This document shows positions 7,761 through 16,150 of a stretch of DNA of 59,540 nucleotides, piece by piece. The first letter of the stretch is position 1. Each line of letters opens with the position of its first letter. This stretch comes from Anaerotruncus sp. (GTDB lineage Bacteria; Bacillota; Clostridia; Oscillospirales; Ruminococcaceae). Below the pieces are notes generated by a model that saw only the letters and a program-made list of their open reading frames with translations, made no database searches and had not been told where the DNA came from. Where the stretch lies: NCBI GenBank assembly GCA_021770005.1, contig JAETRV010000013.1, positions 1 to 59,540 of the forward strand. The letters run 5' to 3'. The position numbers were made by a program, and so were the translations under genes.

Positions 7761-8363
7761 CTAGAGAGATTTCACCAGCTTCAAAAATTCCTCATAGGTA
7801 TAGAGCGTGTTGACCGTCTTGAGCAGCGCCTTGGTGCCCATCCGGGCGGGCAGGCACAGTTTTTTGAGCAGCTTCTGCCGGATCGCAAAACTGTTCTCCC
7901 CGCCTGAAATCCCCCATTCTACCAAATCCGCCTGGGTGATTCCCTGCCCGGCTCCTCGCTGCCCAGGTTGGCTTTGCTCCACCGTCTCTGGGGTGATACC
8001 GGCTTTGGCGAATGCCTCGATCAGCAGCTCGGAAGGCACCCCCTCCACCCCCAGCTTCCCTTCTGCGGAAGGCTGGGCTTTCCGCCTTTCTTTGCCGAAT
8101 AGGTCGGGAATGTAGACATGCGTGACCCGCTCGGGGGGGACTGCGCCCGAAAGATAGCCTCGGATCCGGAAGCCTGCCGCATCCGAATCGGTCAGGACGA
8201 TGATCCCATCCTTTTCCGCCAGCATCCGGATGGTGTGGAGCTTGCGCTTGTCCCGGAAAATATCGAACCCATCGGTTGTCAGGATATTCGCGTCAACCAG
8301 CGAACTGAGCTTTGCTTTGTCATACCGTCCCTCGACGATGACCGTCTGTTTCAGACGTATCAT
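7761..8363 (-). CDS. Toprim-domain protein, RNase M5-like (DUF4093)
   Basis: A 200-residue protein with an N-terminal Toprim domain (about 1-90). The metal-binding motifs are visible: Glu in VIVEGRYD and the DxD of VLTDSDAAGFRIRG. The C-terminal half (about 110-200), ending in TVNTLYTYEEFLKLVKSL, fits the DUF4093 region of clostridial RNase M5-like proteins, which mature the 5S rRNA 5' end. GGGAGAGGGGAGGG precedes ATG 8363, ruling out the longer upstream frame. A linker rich in Gln, Gly and Ala near residues 130-140 is longer than I would expect. Function in 5S maturation is by family, not shown here. Confidence 0.82.
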   Translation of the reverse strand: MIRLKQTVIVEGRYDKAKLSSLVDANILTTDGFDIFRDKRKLHTIRMLAEKDGIIVLTDSDAAGFRIRGYLSGAVPPERVTHVYIPDLFGKERRKAQPSAEGKLGVEGVPSELLIEAFAKAGITPETVEQSQPGQRGAGQGITQADLVEWGISGGENSFAIRQKLLKKLCLPARMGTKALLKTVNTLYTYEEFLKLVKSL

Positions 8364-8417
8364 CCGGTTCCCTCCCCTCTCCCCTGTGATTTTTTGACCG
8401 CCGCCGCGCTGCAAGCC

Positions 8418-9452
8418 TCAGCGCCTCCCGGTAATCAGGAACAGCTGCGTGACCGTCTGTTCAAGGATTACACGGTCGTTCGCGCCGGTGCTCTTGAGCC
8501 GTAGGTCGGCCCGGGTGAGCAGGTCGAGCATCTGCCCGAGCTGTGGGGCGGAGTAGTCCCCGCTGTCTGACATCGCATTGCGCACCACAAACGCGCGGTT
8601 TTTGGCATAGCCGAGGTCAACCGCTGCCTGTGCGGCGGGCACACCCGCCTGCCGCGCGGCAAACCCCCGGTAGAGGTCGGTAAACCCGCCTGCCAGGACG
8701 GTCAGAACCTTGGCTGCCGGCTCCCGCAGATAGAGGAGCTGATCCACTAACTCCATCGCGCGGGAAAAGCTACCGCGTGAGATGGCTTTGGAAAGGTCAT
8801 AAACCCGCGCTTGGATCACTGCGGTGACTACCGCGTCGACATCCCCACGGGTGATCTCCCCGCTACCCACGTAAGCGCAGACCTTGTCCAGCTCGGTTGC
8901 AAGGGTCATCATATCGTCGGTGCACCGCTCAATGAGATAGCCGCCCACCTCGCTCGAAAGCTCGCACCCGTTCTTCTGGGCGCGGTCCCGCAAGAACCGC
9001 AGGGTGTCGCTGTTTCTGCGCGCACCCAGTTCGATCACACCGCCCGCCTTATCGCACGCCTTTACGAGCTTGGTCATCCGCTCCTTTTTGGTAGGCGGAT
9101 GCTTGACCGTCACCACCACACAGGTGGTCGCAGGCGGGTCGGAAAGCACCATGCAAAGCTCATCAAAGGTGCGGGAATCCAGTTTATCCGGTTCAAGATC
9201 GAGGGTGACACACCGCCCTCCCGAGAAAAAAGGGAGGGATTCCACCGCGTCGTAAAATGCCTGCATATCCAGCTCGCCGGTTTCAAACCGATGGAGGTTG
9301 AAACTGTCGAATGTGCCGTCAAGCGCCTTTTTCACCAGCAGCTTTTCATAGAGCCCGATCAGATAGGGCTGGGAACCGTAGAGCAGATAAACCCGGTGCT
9401 GCTCCTCCCGTTTGACATGCTTGCTGAAATCGCTTTCGAGGGTATATTTCAT
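8418..9452 (-). CDS. holA: DNA polymerase III subunit delta
   Basis: A 344-residue clamp-loader subunit. The N-terminal region (VYLLYGSQPYLIGLYEKLLVKKAL) matches the HolA start pattern, the middle carries LATELDKVCAYVGSGEITRGDVDAVV, and the C-terminal helical collar domain ends in VILEQTVTQLFLI. In the replisome it opens the beta clamp. Start ATG 9452 directly follows GGTGGAAGG. It lies 35 bases downstream of comEC, the arrangement common in Firmicutes (comEC then holA), and reads toward the RNase M5-like gene. Confidence 0.9.
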   Translation of the reverse strand: MKYTLESDFSKHVKREEQHRVYLLYGSQPYLIGLYEKLLVKKALDGTFDSFNLHRFETGELDMQAFYDAVESLPFFSGGRCVTLDLEPDKLDSRTFDELCMVLSDPPATTCVVVTVKHPPTKKERMTKLVKACDKAGGVIELGARRNSDTLRFLRDRAQKNGCELSSEVGGYLIERCTDDMMTLATELDKVCAYVGSGEITRGDVDAVVTAVIQARVYDLSKAISRGSFSRAMELVDQLLYLREPAAKVLTVLAGGFTDLYRGFAARQAGVPAAQAAVDLGYAKNRAFVVRNAMSDSGDYSAPQLGQMLDLLTRADLRLKSTGANDRVILEQTVTQLFLITGRR

Positions 9453-9487
9453 CCTTCCACCACCTGTTGGTATCTTAAAATCTGTAT

Positions 9488-11533
9488 TCACAACCGTTTA
9501 CTGTCTGAGCAAGCCTGTTCAAGGGCTGTGGGTTCCGCCGCAAGGCGCAGGCTTATCACCTTGCTGGAAAAATACCGGTCATCGACCGGCGTCTCGTAGC
9601 CGGGCGCAAAGACCCATTCGTTGCGCCCATTGACCAGAAGATGCGCCGCAGCCGGCTCCTGTCCGAACGTTTTGACCAGCCGTAGCCCGTCAATATCCAC
9701 GGTGATATGCTGTGCGGACTGCCGGTCCGCATAGAACCAGACACGTCCGAACAGCTCCGCCTCAAAGCCGTAACAGCGCTCGAGCGAAAACGCCGCCTCA
9801 AGCGGGAATTGTTCCGCCAATATCTGTACCGCATTTTCGTCCAGCGCAGCTTCCGACTCAGCCACCAGCAAAGCGACCCGCTTTACCCCGCAGAACCTGA
9901 AAAAATCCGTTAGATTCTGTACATCCTCGTCGGAAACCGGCGCACCGATCACCGCGCCCTGCCTGCCATAGGCAAACGCAAGCGTCGTGCCGTTTTCGGC
10001 AGCGGCAATCCGCATTCTTCCGCCCCAAACCGCCTGGCTGGAGACCTTCCCCACCAGCAGGCAGAGCACAAGCAGCACCAGCGCATACCGTATCTTCGGC
10101 TTGGGGACGCGGAACGCCCAAAGCAGGGCCAGCATCGCAACCGAAATGCCCATCCAGAGGATGACATACCGCTCCCGCACCGAGACTGACGCGAACGGCA
10201 GAGCCGCCCACCATGCGACTGCCTGGTTGGTCTGACGCATCAATATCCCCGCCGTCAGGCCGCAGACCCGCGCCGCGATTGAGAGCGAAGGGAAGCAGCC
10301 CAACAACGCGGCGGCCAGCCCACATCCCAGAAGCAACGGAAAGACCGGGAGCAAAATCAGGTTCACCACTGGGGAAACCAGCGGGATCTCCCCGAACTCC
10401 CAGCAGAGAAGCGGCTGGGTAAGCACCCCCGCGCAAAGGGTGACGCTGACCATCCCGGGCAGCTTGCCATGTCGGATTCCCAGACGTCTGACCATCCATC
10501 GCTCGAACGGCTGGGAAAAGGCACAGATTCCCATAACCGAAAGATAGGAGAGCTGTAGGCTCAAGCTGTGGGCCGCATACGGGTTGCAGATCAGCAGGAC
10601 CACCAGCGCGAATCCGAGCGAATTGAGGGCATCCGAGTCCCGGCCGAGCAGAGATGCGCTCCGCCAGACCAGCATAATCAGGCCCGCGCGGCTGACAGAG
10701 GGGGAAAAGCCGGTCAACCCCATAAAGCCGACCGTCCCAGCCATCTGTGCGAGGCTGCACCGCCGCCGGGAAACCGGCAGGCCGCGCAGCAGGACGGTGA
10801 GTATCCCATTGAAGATCGAAAGGTGCAGGCCGGAAACCGACAGCAGGTGTGCGGCCCCAGCCCGGGCATACTGCTGCCGGACCGCGGGAGGGACTCCCGA
10901 CCGGACGCCGAACAGGATTCCGGAAAGCATGCTGCCTTCTCCGTTGGGCAGTATCCGGTGCAGGGAACTGCTCAACCGCTCCCGGAGCCGGGCGAACCGG
11001 ACTGTCAGATCACAATCGTTCCTGCCGGTGACCGAGACCTCGTCCAGGAACCGCCCGGTGAACCGTATACCCGACGCATACAGTGTTGACCGATCGGCAT
11101 CGAGAGAGTCAAGCTCTACCGTACATTTTACCACATCGCCGAGTTCCACATCAAGTAGTGTGAAGCCGGTCACACGAATTTGTTCCCCCACCATCGCCTT
11201 TGGGCTTCTGTCTGCAAGCACCCGCAAGGTCCAGCGCCGGCTGTTCCGGAAGCTCTCCCTGCCGGTCACCAGAGCGCAAAGCTCCACGGTGTGTCCCTCA
11301 TAGACCTGCATTGGGGCGAGCCGCGCCTGATCGTAAACCACCCGGAAGCAGGCACAGGCACAAAAAGCCGCTGCTGCGGCATACATCCACAGTGGCGGCT
11401 TTTCACTTAAAATGACAACAGAGACCAGAACCGCCCCTAAAAGCGCGGTCAGCACATGGTTCCATCCGGCCCACTCGATCAAGAAAGAGGTCGCAAACCA
11501 GACAATACCGGCAATATGAAAAAAGCGGTTCAT
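9488..11533 (-). CDS. comEC: ComEC/Rec2-type DNA uptake channel with degenerate C-terminal domain
   Basis: A 681-residue membrane protein. Residues 1-75 hold short membrane helices, 75-200 the extracytoplasmic OB-like domain, and 210-500 the competence channel with the hallmark AHLLSVSGLHLSIFNGIL and FSPSVSRAGLIML. The final 170 residues align in layout with the metallo-beta-lactamase nuclease domain. The expected HxHxDH motif is absent: where TH.H.DH should stand there is LLVAESEAALD. The channel looks intact but the nuclease part looks dead. Its start ATG overlaps the stop of a small XRE regulator (ATGA), so the two are coupled. Function in natural transformation is by family. Confidence 0.88.
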   Translation of the reverse strand: MNRFFHIAGIVWFATSFLIEWAGWNHVLTALLGAVLVSVVILSEKPPLWMYAAAAAFCACACFRVVYDQARLAPMQVYEGHTVELCALVTGRESFRNSRRWTLRVLADRSPKAMVGEQIRVTGFTLLDVELGDVVKCTVELDSLDADRSTLYASGIRFTGRFLDEVSVTGRNDCDLTVRFARLRERLSSSLHRILPNGEGSMLSGILFGVRSGVPPAVRQQYARAGAAHLLSVSGLHLSIFNGILTVLLRGLPVSRRRCSLAQMAGTVGFMGLTGFSPSVSRAGLIMLVWRSASLLGRDSDALNSLGFALVVLLICNPYAAHSLSLQLSYLSVMGICAFSQPFERWMVRRLGIRHGKLPGMVSVTLCAGVLTQPLLCWEFGEIPLVSPVVNLILLPVFPLLLGCGLAAALLGCFPSLSIAARVCGLTAGILMRQTNQAVAWWAALPFASVSVRERYVILWMGISVAMLALLWAFRVPKPKIRYALVLLVLCLLVGKVSSQAVWGGRMRIAAAENGTTLAFAYGRQGAVIGAPVSDEDVQNLTDFFRFCGVKRVALLVAESEAALDENAVQILAEQFPLEAAFSLERCYGFEAELFGRVWFYADRQSAQHITVDIDGLRLVKTFGQEPAAAHLLVNGRNEWVFAPGYETPVDDRYFSSKVISLRLAAEPTALEQACSDSKRL

Positions 11534-11751
11534 TCTTTCGGGTACGCCTCTTTGATATTCGTCCTACCGGTCAGATAATCCAGGCTGACCGAATGAAAGT
11601 CTGCCAGCTTCATCAATGCTTCGATCGGTACATTGACCTTGCCCAGCTCATAGCCTGAATAGGTGCTTTGGTCGATTCCTAAATACCCTGCAATCGCGGA
11701 TTGGTTCAAATCTTTATCCTCACGCAGGTCTCTGATACGGCGAAACAGCAT
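11530..11751 (-). CDS. Small XRE-family helix-turn-helix regulator
   Basis: A 73-residue protein consisting almost only of an HTH domain: IRDLREDKDLNQSAIAGYLG, then IDQSTYSGYELGKVNVPIEA and LMKLADFHSVSLDYLTGRTN. It is the first gene of the comEC-holA group and overlaps comEC by four bases. It may control this operon or itself; no operator was identified. AGAGGTGA lies about 6 bases upstream of ATG 11751. Confidence 0.88.
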   Translation of the reverse strand: MLFRRIRDLREDKDLNQSAIAGYLGIDQSTYSGYELGKVNVPIEALMKLADFHSVSLDYLTGRTNIKEAYPKE

Positions 11752-11793
11752 CCATTAGTCACCTCTTGAAAGATCAAATTGACACAGCAGGTC

Positions 11794-11866
11794 CCGGGGA
11801 CTCCGCCCCTCGGCCCCGCAATTTTTCGAGAAAAATTGCGTAAAACTTTCGATTTTGAATGGGTTC
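11794..11866 (-). repeat. Intergenic palindromic repeat, family A, copy 1
   Basis: Two hairpins in series: a GGGG-loop-CCCC palindrome (ggactccgcccctcggcccc) and GCAATTTTTC/GAAAAATTGC, followed by taaaactttcgattttga. It ends exactly at the malQ stop codon (11867-11869). The same module recurs near 25.8, 29.8, 41.4, 46.6 and 59.1 kb. Confidence 0.75.
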
Positions 11867-13351
11867 TTAGCGTGCGGAACGCTGGTAAAGGCCGGACATC
11901 CGCTCGATCTTCTCCGCCAGGGCAGGAGTCAGCCGCCCCTCTTCCAGCCGGAACTGCCAGTTACCGGTCCCGATTGACGGGGTATTCATCCGCGCCTCCC
12001 CGCCGAGCGCAAGGAAATCCTGCACCGGCGCAATCGCCAGATCCGCCACACTCGACCAGACCGCGCGCAGCAACCCCCAGTTCAGGCCCTCCCGCTCGTT
12101 CAGGCAGAGATAGTCCGCCGCATGGCGGCGGTCATGCGGGGAGAGCGCGGTCTCCCACCAGTGCATGAGCGTATCATTGTCGTGCGTGCCGGTATACACC
12201 ACACAATTTTTCTTATGGTTGTGTGGCAGGTAGGCATTGTCCCAATCGGAATCGAACGCAAACTGCAACACCTTCATCCCTGGGAACCCGCTCTGCTCGA
12301 GCAGCTGGTAGACATCCGCATCCAATCCCCCAAGGTCCTCCGCAATGATGCTGCATTCCCCCAGGGCGTCCTTGAGCGCGTCGAACAGGGCAAGCCGTGG
12401 CCCCTTTTCCCAGTGCCCCCCGGTGGCATCCTCGTCCCCAAACGGGATCGCGTAGTAGCCAGAAAATGCCCGGAAATGGTCGATCCGCACCATATCGAAA
12501 AAGGTGGTAGCCGCCCGTACCCGTTCGATCCACCACGCGTACCCTTCTTTCTGATGGACCTCCCAGTCGTAAAGCGGGTTGCCCCAGAGCTGCCCCTGAG
12601 GTGCAAAATAATCAGGCGGCACCCCCGCCACATAGGTGGGGCGCAGCTCCTCATCCAGCTGGTAAAGGCGGGGATTCGCCCAGACATCGGCGCTATCCAT
12701 CGCCACATAGATCGGCACATCCCCGATAATCTGCACCCGGTGCCGGTTCGCGTACCGTTTGATTGCGAACCACTGGTTATAAAACTGATATTGGAGATAG
12801 ATCCAAAACAGAATATCCTCCGACAACTCGGAGCGGTATTTTTCGACCGCTTCCGGTTTGCGCAGCCGGATTTCCTCGGGCCAGCAGTCCCATGAGCAGC
12901 CGTTCAGGCTGGTTTTTACCGCCATAAACAGCGCATAATCCTCGATCCACGCCGCGTGTTTCTCCCGGAACGCGGCGACCTCGTCCGCATCCCGCACGAT
13001 CCCCCGGCGGAATGCCTTGCGCAGAACCTCAAACCGATGGTTGTAGAGCTTCTCATAGTCAACCCGACTGGGGTCATCCCCCCAGTCGATCCCCTGATAC
13101 TCACCTTTTTCCAGCAGCCCTTCGGCTTCGAGCAGGTCGAAGTCGATGAAATAGGGGTTCCCCGCAAAGGTGGAAAACGACTGATAAGGGCTGTCTCCAA
13201 AGCTGGTGGGACCGAGCGGGAGCACCTGCCAGTACCGCTGCCCCGCCCGCTCGAGGAAATCGACAAACTCAAAAGCCGCCTGTCCGAATGTTCCAATCCC
13301 ATACGGGGAGGGCAGGGAGGAAATATGCATCAAGATGCCGCTTGCGCGCAT
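11867..13351 (-). CDS. malQ: 4-alpha-glucanotransferase (amylomaltase)
   Basis: A 494-residue GH77 enzyme of normal length. Family marks include MRASGILMHISSLPSPYGIG at the start, GDSPYQSFSTFAGNPYFID, the nucleophile region WWIERVRAATTFFDMVRIDHFRAF, AEDLGGLDADV with the acid/base Glu, and YTGTHDNDTLMHWW. It transfers maltosyl or longer chains between alpha-1,4-glucans in the cytoplasm during starch, maltodextrin or glycogen metabolism. Start ATG 13351 is 8 bases after GGAGGT; an ATG six bases earlier is too close to it. It stands alone, with family A repeat DNA at its 3' end. Confidence 0.96.
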   Translation of the reverse strand: MRASGILMHISSLPSPYGIGTFGQAAFEFVDFLERAGQRYWQVLPLGPTSFGDSPYQSFSTFAGNPYFIDFDLLEAEGLLEKGEYQGIDWGDDPSRVDYEKLYNHRFEVLRKAFRRGIVRDADEVAAFREKHAAWIEDYALFMAVKTSLNGCSWDCWPEEIRLRKPEAVEKYRSELSEDILFWIYLQYQFYNQWFAIKRYANRHRVQIIGDVPIYVAMDSADVWANPRLYQLDEELRPTYVAGVPPDYFAPQGQLWGNPLYDWEVHQKEGYAWWIERVRAATTFFDMVRIDHFRAFSGYYAIPFGDEDATGGHWEKGPRLALFDALKDALGECSIIAEDLGGLDADVYQLLEQSGFPGMKVLQFAFDSDWDNAYLPHNHKKNCVVYTGTHDNDTLMHWWETALSPHDRRHAADYLCLNEREGLNWGLLRAVWSSVADLAIAPVQDFLALGGEARMNTPSIGTGNWQFRLEEGRLTPALAEKIERMSGLYQRSAR

Positions 13352-13644
13352 AACCATCTACCTCCATTGGCTTTCTTGCGGGGACACCTGCCCGAAAAGC
13401 AGCAACAGCTATCCCCTCAAACAGCCATAAAGATCACATAAGTTCATATTTATTTTTAACTTTATCACAAATTCTTTGTGAATGCAAGCCAACCATTGAT
13501 ATACCCGGGTAATTTTCCTGTTTCCTGCCGCTTTTCCATGAAAATCTTTGTGGATTCTTGACCCTAGCCATGCGCGGACTGGTCTGCTATAATAAAAAGA
13601 ATGCAAAAAAGACACCATTTTAAGAAAAGAAGAGGAGCGTCTGT
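13352..13644. promoter_or_regulatory. Divergent promoter region between malQ and the uracil permease
   Basis: The 293-base spacer contains a small palindrome CACAAA-TTC-TTTGTG (13467-13481). For the plus-strand permease there is an extended -10 TGCTATAAT (13585-13593) with no good -35. Nothing else is recognised. Confidence 0.5.
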
Positions 13645-14919
13645 ATGAGCAAAAGAATCATCGCGATTGACGAGCGGCCACCAGCCGGGCTGTTCCTTCC
13701 CCTGAGCCTTCAGCACATGTTCGCCATGTTTGGTGCGTCGGTGCTGGTGCCGATCCTGTTCGGCATCAACTCCTCAATCGTGCTGTTCATGAACGGGCTT
13801 GGCACCCTGCTGTTTATTGCTATCACCAAGGGGCGTGCCCCTGCCTATCTCGGTTCCTCGTTCGCGTTCATCGCCCCCACCCTCTACCTGATCCAAAACC
13901 ATCCGGACGGGTTTCGCGCCGCACAGGGCGGCTATGTAGCGGTTGGGTTCGCGGGATGCATCATCGCATTTATCATCTATAAATGCGGCACCAACTGGAT
14001 CGACATTGTGCTCCCACCGGCAGCGATGGGGCCGGTGGTCGCGCTGATCGGCCTCGAGCTTTCGGGGACAGCGGCATCCAATGCGGGGCTGGTCGGGGTT
14101 GAGCAGATCGACCCGCGCGCGCTGACCGTCTTTCTGGTCACACTGGGCTTTGCGGTGTTCGGGCAGGTGCTTTTCCGCGGGTTCCTCGGGGTGATCCCGA
14201 TCCTGATCGCAATCATTGCCGGCTATCTCTCCTGCTTCCTGACCGGGCTTGTCAGCCTTTCGTCGGTCGCCCAGACGGTTGCCGAAGCGCCTGTCTTTAT
14301 GCTGCCCGACTTCCACGCGCCTGTATTCGATGGAGGCGCGATCATGGTAATGCTGCCGGTCCTGCTGGTTATCCTCTCGGAGCATATCGGCCATCAGGTC
14401 GTGACCAGCCAGATTGTTGACCGTAACCTCATCAAAGACCCCGGCCTGCACCGCTCGATCTTTGGCGACAACTTCTCCACCATGGTTTCCGGATGCCTTG
14501 GTTCGGTCCCGACCACGACCTACGGCGAAAACATCGGCGTCATGGCGGTGACCGGTGTCTACAGCGTCTGGGTGATCGGCGGCGCGGCGGTCTGCTCGAT
14601 CCTGCTCTCGTTTATCGGGCCGATTGCCGCACTCATCAACACCATCCCCGGCGCAGTGATCGGCGGCATCTCGTTTTTGCTCTATGGGATGATCGGCACT
14701 TCCGGCCTGCGGATTCTGGTGGACCAGCGGGTGGATTACGGGAAATCCCGCAACCTCGCCATGACCTCGGTGATTTTTGTTACCGGCCTTTCGGGGATTG
14801 CCATCAATGTGGGGAATATCCAGATCACGGGCATGGCGCTCGCCTGCGTGGTGGGGATGCTGATGGGGCTGATCTTCTTCGCACTCGATAAGGCCAAACT
14901 GACCAACGACCGCGACTGA
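13645..14919 (+). CDS. Uracil/xanthine permease (NCS2 family)
   Basis: A 424-residue transporter with about 12-14 hydrophobic segments. Family marks: LSLQHMFAMFGASVLVPILFG near the N-terminus, AYLGSSFAFIAPT, VILSEHIGHQVVTSQIVDRN (with the conserved Glu and His) and CLGSVPTTTYGENIGVMAVT. These match UraA/PyrP, which import uracil with protons. AGAAGAGGAG lies upstream of ATG 13645. It is a single-gene unit with its own terminator. No pyrimidine-binding leader (PyrR box) was recognised. Substrate is uracil most likely; xanthine is the main alternative. Confidence 0.93.
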   Translation: MSKRIIAIDERPPAGLFLPLSLQHMFAMFGASVLVPILFGINSSIVLFMNGLGTLLFIAITKGRAPAYLGSSFAFIAPTLYLIQNHPDGFRAAQGGYVAVGFAGCIIAFIIYKCGTNWIDIVLPPAAMGPVVALIGLELSGTAASNAGLVGVEQIDPRALTVFLVTLGFAVFGQVLFRGFLGVIPILIAIIAGYLSCFLTGLVSLSSVAQTVAEAPVFMLPDFHAPVFDGGAIMVMLPVLLVILSEHIGHQVVTSQIVDRNLIKDPGLHRSIFGDNFSTMVSGCLGSVPTTTYGENIGVMAVTGVYSVWVIGGAAVCSILLSFIGPIAALINTIPGAVIGGISFLLYGMIGTSGLRILVDQRVDYGKSRNLAMTSVIFVTGLSGIAINVGNIQITGMALACVVGMLMGLIFFALDKAKLTNDRD

Positions 14920-14936
14920 CCCTCCCCCAAAAATCT

Positions 14937-14970
14937 AAAAAAGCTGCCGCGGTCGCGGCAGCTTTTTTTG
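14937..14970 (+). terminator. Terminator of the permease gene
   Basis: Stem AAGCTGCCGC / GCGGCAGCTT with a four-base loop and a seven-T tract, 20 bases after the stop. Confidence 0.93.
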
Positions 14971-15056
14971 GTGAATCGCCCGCGCATTGGGCGGCAAAAG
15001 GGTGCTTTTTTCAAGAGAAAAAGCACCCCTGTAAAAGATTCTGAATCGGCTCTTAG
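14971..15056 (-). repeat. Palindromic mosaic repeat, family B, copy 1
   Basis: Contains the hairpins GCCCGCGCATTGGGC and GTGCTTTTTT/AAAAAGCAC and ends in gaatcggctctta at the stop codon of the radical SAM gene. Related mosaics occur at 22.5, 41.3 and 46.5 kb. Confidence 0.6.
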
Positions 15057-16103
15057 CCCGGAAGCAGGCCGCGCTGCAAAATCTCATCCGCAAACTTCTG
15101 CATCTGTTCCCGTTCTACAATGGTGTAGTCAATATCAAGCAGGAGAACCGGAACCCCGCTGCACTGGCACAGCGCCAGAAGGTAGGCGGCGGCGCTGACC
15201 AGCGTGGTTCTTTCTTCCGGACTCATGGAAACCCGGTTGCCATAATCCCGGGAAATCTGTACACTTTGAACCTTTAACAGTTTTGCGATGTTTACAAAGG
15301 ACGTGAAATCCTCCCAGTTATCATTGATTCCCGGAAGCACGATATATTTAAGCCGGATTTGCCCAGCTTTGGTTGCCGCGTTGTAGTATTTCACAAGATT
15401 GGAGGTGATTTGCTCAAAATTATCAACCCCTTTTACCTTATGCCACGTTTCCGGCGTACCGGCATCCATCGAAAGGAAAATCTGGGAATACGGATGATCG
15501 TGAAGGTGCTGCGCGATCCCCTCATCATATTTGAAGCTGTTGGTAAAAAACATCGCCGGCCATCCCTGGACCAGGTCAAGGAACCGCTTTTTGTATGGAT
15601 GAATCGAAATTTCTCCGCAGGTAACCTGCCACATAAAATCCGGGGCGAGCAGATTGCTCCTTTTAATCAACTCTAACAATTCAAATAAATGCTCATAAGC
15701 CTCGGCCGTTCTGGAGTTCGGCGTTATATAGTCGTGTGTATCATAGACATGACAATAGATGCAATGGCATTGACAGGGGGAGGGATAAACTCCCAGACTG
15801 ATCTGGTGGATCAAACCATCCGGGTTCCACTCTGCTTTTCGATAAAGCGGGCATTTGGAACAGTAGGAAATGACACTGCCGGGGGGGGGGGGGGGTACTG
15901 CCATACTGTTTGCTTTCAGACAACACGGTTTTCCATTTATCAATAACACTTTGCAGGGTTTCCTCCGGTGTCCCGGAAAATGGAACCTTTGGAATATTCT
16001 CATCCGTCTCGCAGCACAGGGAAATTGCACTTCCATCCTCATCAATACGACCACTAAAGGTCAGATACATCGGCTCAATCATCGAGCAGCTGTAATAAGC
16101 CAC
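15053..16103 (-). CDS. Radical SAM protein, out of frame at a poly-C tract (candidate phase-variable)
   Basis: The gene starts at GTG 16103 (GGGAGG 8 bases upstream). It reads AYYSCSMIEPMYLTFSGRID and ISLCCETDENIP, then reaches a run of 15 C on the coding strand (15881-15895) at about codon 70. With 15 C the frame runs into PPPPRQCHFLLF and stops at 15741, giving about 120 residues. With 14 C (or 11, or 17) it would continue as GSVISYCSKCPLYRKAEWN through the radical SAM motif CQCHCIYC to the stop at 15053, about 349 residues, collinear with the neighbour at 16151. All downstream landmarks are intact, so this is a one-base slip rather than decay. It is second in a two-gene unit. Targets are unknown. 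A sequencing error in the homopolymer is the main alternative. Confidence 0.85.
15881..15895. repeat. Homopolymer (G)15 on plus strand, (C)15 on coding strand
   Basis: Fifteen identical bases inside the radical SAM gene, by far the longest single-base run noticed in the window. It is one base longer than the in-frame length. Runs this long slip often during replication. Confidence 0.95.
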
Positions 16104-16150
16104 AAAAATTCCTCCCGTTTATCTAAGATTATCGCGCCATCGGTATCTAT

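Noticed and set aside
15881-15895. Reading the poly-C frameshift as ordinary pseudogene decay
   Set aside because: A single base in a 15-base run explains it, and all motifs after it are intact and collinear with the paralogue. Sequencing error stays possible and is stated.
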